DNA of 64,000 nucleotides, from positions 1 to 64,000 of the forward strand of contig JAEXNR010000011.1 in NCBI GenBank assembly GCA_023439505.1, written 5' to 3'. This DNA comes from Bacillota bacterium. GTDB lineage: Bacteria; Bacillota; Clostridia; Lachnospirales; Lachnospiraceae. The position numbers and the translations under genes were made by a program. Below, piece after piece: positions 60,749 to 64,000 of the stretch (the stretch's first letter is position 1; the number at the start of each line of letters is the position of its first letter). The notes below the pieces were generated by a model. It was not told the origin of the DNA. It did not search any database and saw only the letters and a list, made by a program, of their open reading frames with translations.

Positions 60749-61677
60749 AGATTCGTATCCCAAAGTATTTCCATAATACGTGCATGCCGATTCGGATCGT
60801 ATAATGGGTTCCCAACTGTTTCTTCATAAGGCCTTGCATGATAAATCATAACATCTTTACCATCCTCTGTTGTGGTGAAACAATTATGTCCCGGTCCATA
60901 AACAGCATGCTCAGCATCTGTACAAAATACAGGGTTGCGCTCTTTTACCCAAGATGCCGGATCTAAAAGATCTGAATTTTCATCTGCTGTAAGCATACCG
61001 ACACAATAGCAGGCACCTGTAGCACTAGCAGAATAGGTTAGATATATTTTACCGTACTTCTTAAGAACAGCCGGACCTTCATTTACCCAGAATTCTACTC
61101 TTTCCCAATCGTAGTCAGGTGTTGACAAAAGTACTTGTTTTGTTTTTAGTTTCGTAGGAGATTCCATCTCTGCAATGTATAGGTTTGATATCATTTTCCC
61201 AACACCTACCTTTTCTGCCCAGACAAAATACCGCTTACCTTTATTTTCAAAGACTGTTGCATCCAGGGAAAATGCCTCAAAGGAAAATTCATCATCATCT
61301 GCACGTTGCATTTTACCATGTTCAATCCAAGTGCCATTGATCGGATTGTCTCCTGTGCACTCTATCACATATGGTCTAATTGCCCAGATGTCGTCCACAT
61401 CGCCGGCAGCGAAATAAATATACCATTTGTTATCCAAATAATAAATTTCAGGCGCCCAGATATGACAACTCATTAATCCCTTATCATGTTTAGTCCATAT
61501 GGTAACCTCTTCGGCCTCCACCAAGCCGTATAAGGTATTTGATTCTCTTAATATTATTCTGTCATAGGACGGTAGAGAAGCTGTAAAGTAATACATACCA
61601 TCACTATGTCGATATACATATGGGTCAGCTCTCTGCATAATCCAAACTTCACTATCTTGTCTTAATTGTTGATCCAT
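60727..61677 (-). CDS. Glycoside hydrolase family 43 enzyme, intracellular
   Basis: A 316-residue five-bladed beta-propeller glycosidase. GH43 acids are visible: base Asp18 (RADPYVYR), pKa-tuning Asp139 (LDATVF) and general acid Glu200 (VNEGPAV). Family members cleave arabinose or xylose side chains. There is no signal peptide, so it likely acts on short oligosaccharides brought in by the adjacent ABC transporter. The extreme C-terminus lies in a 13-bp tandem repeat and stops at NLKPRFKA. With one repeat copy the frame would read on to NLKPGFKTNGIVFDD. GGAGAAAC lies about 7 bases upstream of the ATG. Confidence 0.92.
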   Translation of the reverse strand: MDQQLRQDSEVWIMQRADPYVYRHSDGMYYFTASLPSYDRIILRESNTLYGLVEAEEVTIWTKHDKGLMSCHIWAPEIYYLDNKWYIYFAAGDVDDIWAIRPYVIECTGDNPINGTWIEHGKMQRADDDEFSFEAFSLDATVFENKGKRYFVWAEKVGVGKMISNLYIAEMESPTKLKTKQVLLSTPDYDWERVEFWVNEGPAVLKKYGKIYLTYSASATGACYCVGMLTADENSDLLDPASWVKERNPVFCTDAEHAVYGPGHNCFTTTEDGKDVMIYHARPYEETVGNPLYDPNRHARIMEILWDTNLKPRFKA

Positions 61678-61782
61678 TGTATGTTTCTCCGTTTCTTTTT
61701 AATGTCTGTCTGGATGATATATTATTGTTGTTAGGTGAGAGTAAAACAGCAAGGAATCCGCAGGTTTTCGAGCCTGTTTCTG

Positions 61783-61831
61783 AATGGTCCCATAACCGCA
61801 ACACCTAATCTACAAATTATGGGACCATTTT
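61783..61831 (-). other. Intercistronic hairpin between the solute-binding protein and GH43 genes
   Basis: AATGGTCCCATAA (61783-61795) is perfectly complementary to 61,817-61,829 around a 21-base loop. The minus-strand tail has no T-run, so partial termination or mRNA protection is more likely than full termination. It would keep binding-protein mRNA above GH43 mRNA. Confidence 0.75.
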
Positions 61832-61836
61832 AGTAT

Positions 61837-63378
61837 TTAATTCGTTGGCTCCCAGTCAATATTGAAGTATTCTTTCATCGCTTGCTTATGAAACTCATTC
61901 GCTTGCTGTGTTGCTTCGTCTGCATAATCAGCAGCTTTTTTCTTACCCGTATCTACTTGTAGATGAATATTAATTTTATTGAAGTAATCATCACAGAAGT
62001 TCCAGTAACCCGCAATACTCATCCATCCAAAAGGAACGGGTCTGGTAATCGCAGCGAAATAGTTATCCCAGTATGGTCCGTCAATCTCATTGTTAGGATA
62101 CAAAGCTCTGTAACCAGCCCAAACATCTGCATCCAAAGTGATCGGTACAGGCATAGCATCCCTAATCAGAGGAGCTCCAGCTGCGTTTGTAATGCTTTCA
62201 TTCTGATAAACTTCCAATTTAGCCTTCCAGCCATCTGCACCCCAACCCATAAATTTTAATAATTCATAAGCTTCTCTTGGATGCTCTGTAGATGCGGAGA
62301 TACCACCCATATCCAAAGTAGCAACTGCATTCGCTACACCATCAACCTTCTCCACAGACGGAACAGGATACGGTACATAATTAATATTCAAATCTTTCTT
62401 GTATTCATCAGTATCCCAAAGATTCATGTAGGTCCAGTAAGACTCTGCCATCAATGCTACACGACCGCTGGACCCTGCCCAGGCTGCAGAGTCACCTAAC
62501 CAGTTTTGCATGTCAATGGTATCTACACTTGGTGCAACATAACCATTCAGCTTAAGATCCGCTTGTTCCTGTTCCCCGATTGCCCATACGCCTAAATTAA
62601 AGCCTTTTCCATTCCAGCCAAATTCCCCTTTAATCTTCTGGGAAGCCGCAATACCATATAAACTGTCAAGTCTGATATTACCACCTATACCATAGTAAGC
62701 AGGTGACGCCGTCTTATCCGTTGTATCCTTAACAATTTGAATCATCTCTGCCCAGGTCCAGTCCGTAGAAGGCATTGGCTGGTTAAGCGTTTCCATTAAA
62801 GTACGGTCAATATAGATGGCACTGGGAAAGTATTTGATAGGAGCTGCCCATTGTCTTCCCGAGTCGTAGGTACCAACAGCTAATTCATTAATTGTAGGCA
62901 TAATGGTCTTGTTCTCTTCATCTGCATTCCATAAATCTGTCATATCATACAGCAGTTTATTGGAAAGTGCGTAGTCAGCATTACCAAACATAAACGCATC
63001 TGGCATTGTACCTGCTGCAATCAAGTTAGTTAGTGTAGTTTCATAATCCCCAACTACAACATAAGTAGATTTAACAGTAATATTAGGGTATTTCTCCATG
63101 AATTTTTTAGCTAATTCCTGTGTAAGAACATCACTGTCAAAGTTCATGTAAGTTAATGTGATCTCCTCTGTGGTCATAGGCGGTAGTCCTGCTTCATCCT
63201 TAGCTGTGGCATCAGTAGGTGTTGCCGTTCCTTCATTTGATGATGCATCAGGTGTTGTACCCTGTGCAACTCCTGGAGCAGTTGTATCTTCTTTGTTTTC
63301 ATTGCTGCCGAAAACACACCCCGATAAAATAGACACTAACAAAACAAGAGTCATTAGTAAACTTATTAGTTTCTTCAT
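61837..63378 (-). CDS. Sugar ABC transporter substrate-binding lipoprotein (family 1)
   Basis: A 513-residue extracellular solute-binding protein. The signal peptide ends in the lipobox LSGC (about residues 18-21), followed by a Thr/Asp/Ala-rich linker and an SBP_bac_1 fold (LTYMNFDSDVLTQELAKKFMEKYPNITVKS, DAFMFGNADYALSNKLLYDMTDL). It delivers oligosaccharides to the permeases, one of which lies just upstream. ATG at 63,378 follows GGAGGAGG; the frame to 63,402 has no better site. The adjacent GH43 suggests arabinose- or xylose-containing oligosaccharides, by inference. Confidence 0.93.
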   Translation of the reverse strand: MKKLISLLMTLVLLVSILSGCVFGSNENKEDTTAPGVAQGTTPDASSNEGTATPTDATAKDEAGLPPMTTEEITLTYMNFDSDVLTQELAKKFMEKYPNITVKSTYVVVGDYETTLTNLIAAGTMPDAFMFGNADYALSNKLLYDMTDLWNADEENKTIMPTINELAVGTYDSGRQWAAPIKYFPSAIYIDRTLMETLNQPMPSTDWTWAEMIQIVKDTTDKTASPAYYGIGGNIRLDSLYGIAASQKIKGEFGWNGKGFNLGVWAIGEQEQADLKLNGYVAPSVDTIDMQNWLGDSAAWAGSSGRVALMAESYWTYMNLWDTDEYKKDLNINYVPYPVPSVEKVDGVANAVATLDMGGISASTEHPREAYELLKFMGWGADGWKAKLEVYQNESITNAAGAPLIRDAMPVPITLDADVWAGYRALYPNNEIDGPYWDNYFAAITRPVPFGWMSIAGYWNFCDDYFNKINIHLQVDTGKKKAADYADEATQQANEFHKQAMKEYFNIDWEPTN

Positions 63379-63469
63379 AAATATCCTCCTCCAATAAATC
63401 AATATTTTTCATCGTATGGTGTTTGTACCATGCAATATTTATGAAATATCATTTATTCCTCATAAATGA

Positions 63470-64000
63470 TTATTCACCTGTAATACCTGTACGATCAATA
63501 CTTTCAACAAAAAATCTCTGCATTATAAAATACATAATTAATACCGGACCAATGCTTAACATTGTAGCTGCCATACGGATTGATTCATTGTTGTCCTGAG
63601 CAGTTCCCTGCATAGCCATTTTTTGGAAATTACCATAATTCACATCAAACTCTTTAAGCTGTATTAAAAGGGTGGTCCAATAGCTCTTATCCGATGTATA
63701 CCCAGAAATATACAACTGTGTCAAATATGACTCATTCCAATACCAAACAATGGAGAATAAAAATACTGTGATGATTGCAGGTACCGCCGACGGAATGGAT
63801 ATTCTAAGGAAAGATCTAAAGTAACCTGCGCCGTCAATGTGAGCTGCTTCAATCAATACCTTAGGTACTTGTTTAAAAAATTGATAAAAAATCAATATAA
63901 AAATTGGTGCATTCAGACCTTGACCCAAAATAGACGGCAATACAAATGACCAGAGGGTATTCGTTAGTTTCAAGTTGTGAAAAAGCACATAGGTAGGCAT
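63470..64000 (-). CDS. Carbohydrate ABC transporter permease (MalG type), C-terminal part
   Basis: The C-terminal 176 residues of a permease whose N-terminus lies beyond the right edge. The EAA coupling loop is clear (LIEAAHIDGAGYFRSFLRISIPSAVPAI), with membrane helices on both sides and the conserved end FFVESIDRTGITGE. An insertion around YLTQLYISGYTSDKSYWTTLL lies in an external loop. It precedes the solute-binding gene by 91 bases on the same strand, and a second permease gene is expected beyond the window. Confidence 0.93.
   Translation of the reverse strand: MPTYVLFHNLKLTNTLWSFVLPSILGQGLNAPIFILIFYQFFKQVPKVLIEAAHIDGAGYFRSFLRISIPSAVPAIITVFLFSIVWYWNESYLTQLYISGYTSDKSYWTTLLIQLKEFDVNYGNFQKMAMQGTAQDNNESIRMAATMLSIGPVLIMYFIMQRFFVESIDRTGITGE

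Overview
The window looks like chromosome from a low-GC Gram-positive anaerobe of the class Clostridia, most likely a plant-polysaccharide-using Lachnospiraceae (Lachnoclostridium/Anaerocolumna-like). This is inferred from gene content and order: a ZTP (pfl-motif) riboswitch in front of a glycyl-radical pyruvate formate-lyase, the dgt-dnaG-rpoD macromolecular-synthesis cluster, RNase P RNA, FeoA/FeoB with a small Cys-rich partner, a cdaA-cdaR c-di-AMP operon, S-layer-like Ig-domain protein, and a sugar ABC transporter beside a GH43 enzyme. Nearly all genes lie on the minus strand. Plus-strand exceptions are the left-edge membrane protein, pfl, the AP2-like gene, rnpB and the priming sugar-phosphate transferase. 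No tRNA, rRNA or CRISPR array was seen.

Layout. 1-2.9 kb: tail of a membrane (ECF S-like) protein, a consensus promoter, ZTP riboswitch with intrinsic terminator, and pflB. 3-8.4 kb: cell-surface genes (O-antigen ligase-like polymerase; secreted Ig-like protein with two stacked promoters and a hairpin-rich interval). 8.4-11 kb: threonine synthase and a SleB-type wall hydrolase. 11.3-14.8 kb: a strange AP2/HNH-like protein, tandem repeats, a two-component system and a 50-bp direct repeat. 14.9-22 kb: rnpB and housekeeping genes (nucleoside kinase, trmK, rpoD, dnaG, dgt). 22-25 kb: Fur-box-controlled ferrous iron uptake operon. 25-29.3 kb: queH, a lone receiver protein, hisC, a second aminotransferase with a palindromic operator, and a cytidylate-kinase-like gene. 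29.4-34.3 kb: five-gene branched-chain amino acid (liv) ABC transporter. 34.5-38 kb: zinc-ribbon protein, a divergent ClpX and an HtrA protease.

38.4-51.9 kb is a teichoic-acid-like surface polymer locus. A plus-strand polyprenyl-phosphate sugar-1-phosphate transferase faces a minus-strand cluster driven by a consensus promoter near 51,960-51,988. The cluster runs GT2-glycerophosphotransferase fusion, TagG/TagH-like exporter, TagD-like CDP-glycerol synthase, two further glycerophosphotransferases, a second larger fusion with an unknown C-terminal domain, and a pyruvyl-transferase/FrhB-like fusion. The likely product is a glycerol-phosphate polymer, possibly pyruvylated.

52-58 kb holds leuA and a c-di-AMP operon (two unknown membrane proteins, cdaA, cdaR, HPr). 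58.1-59.5 kb is a decayed patch: a perfect orphan promoter, an internally deleted IS1380-type transposase, and a scar that appears to fuse the start of a nitrogenase-component-1-like gene to the end of an OppD-like ATPase gene. 59.7-64 kb has a sortase-anchored protein, a GH43 glycosidase whose stop codon lies in a 13-bp tandem repeat, and a sugar ABC transporter that runs off the right edge.
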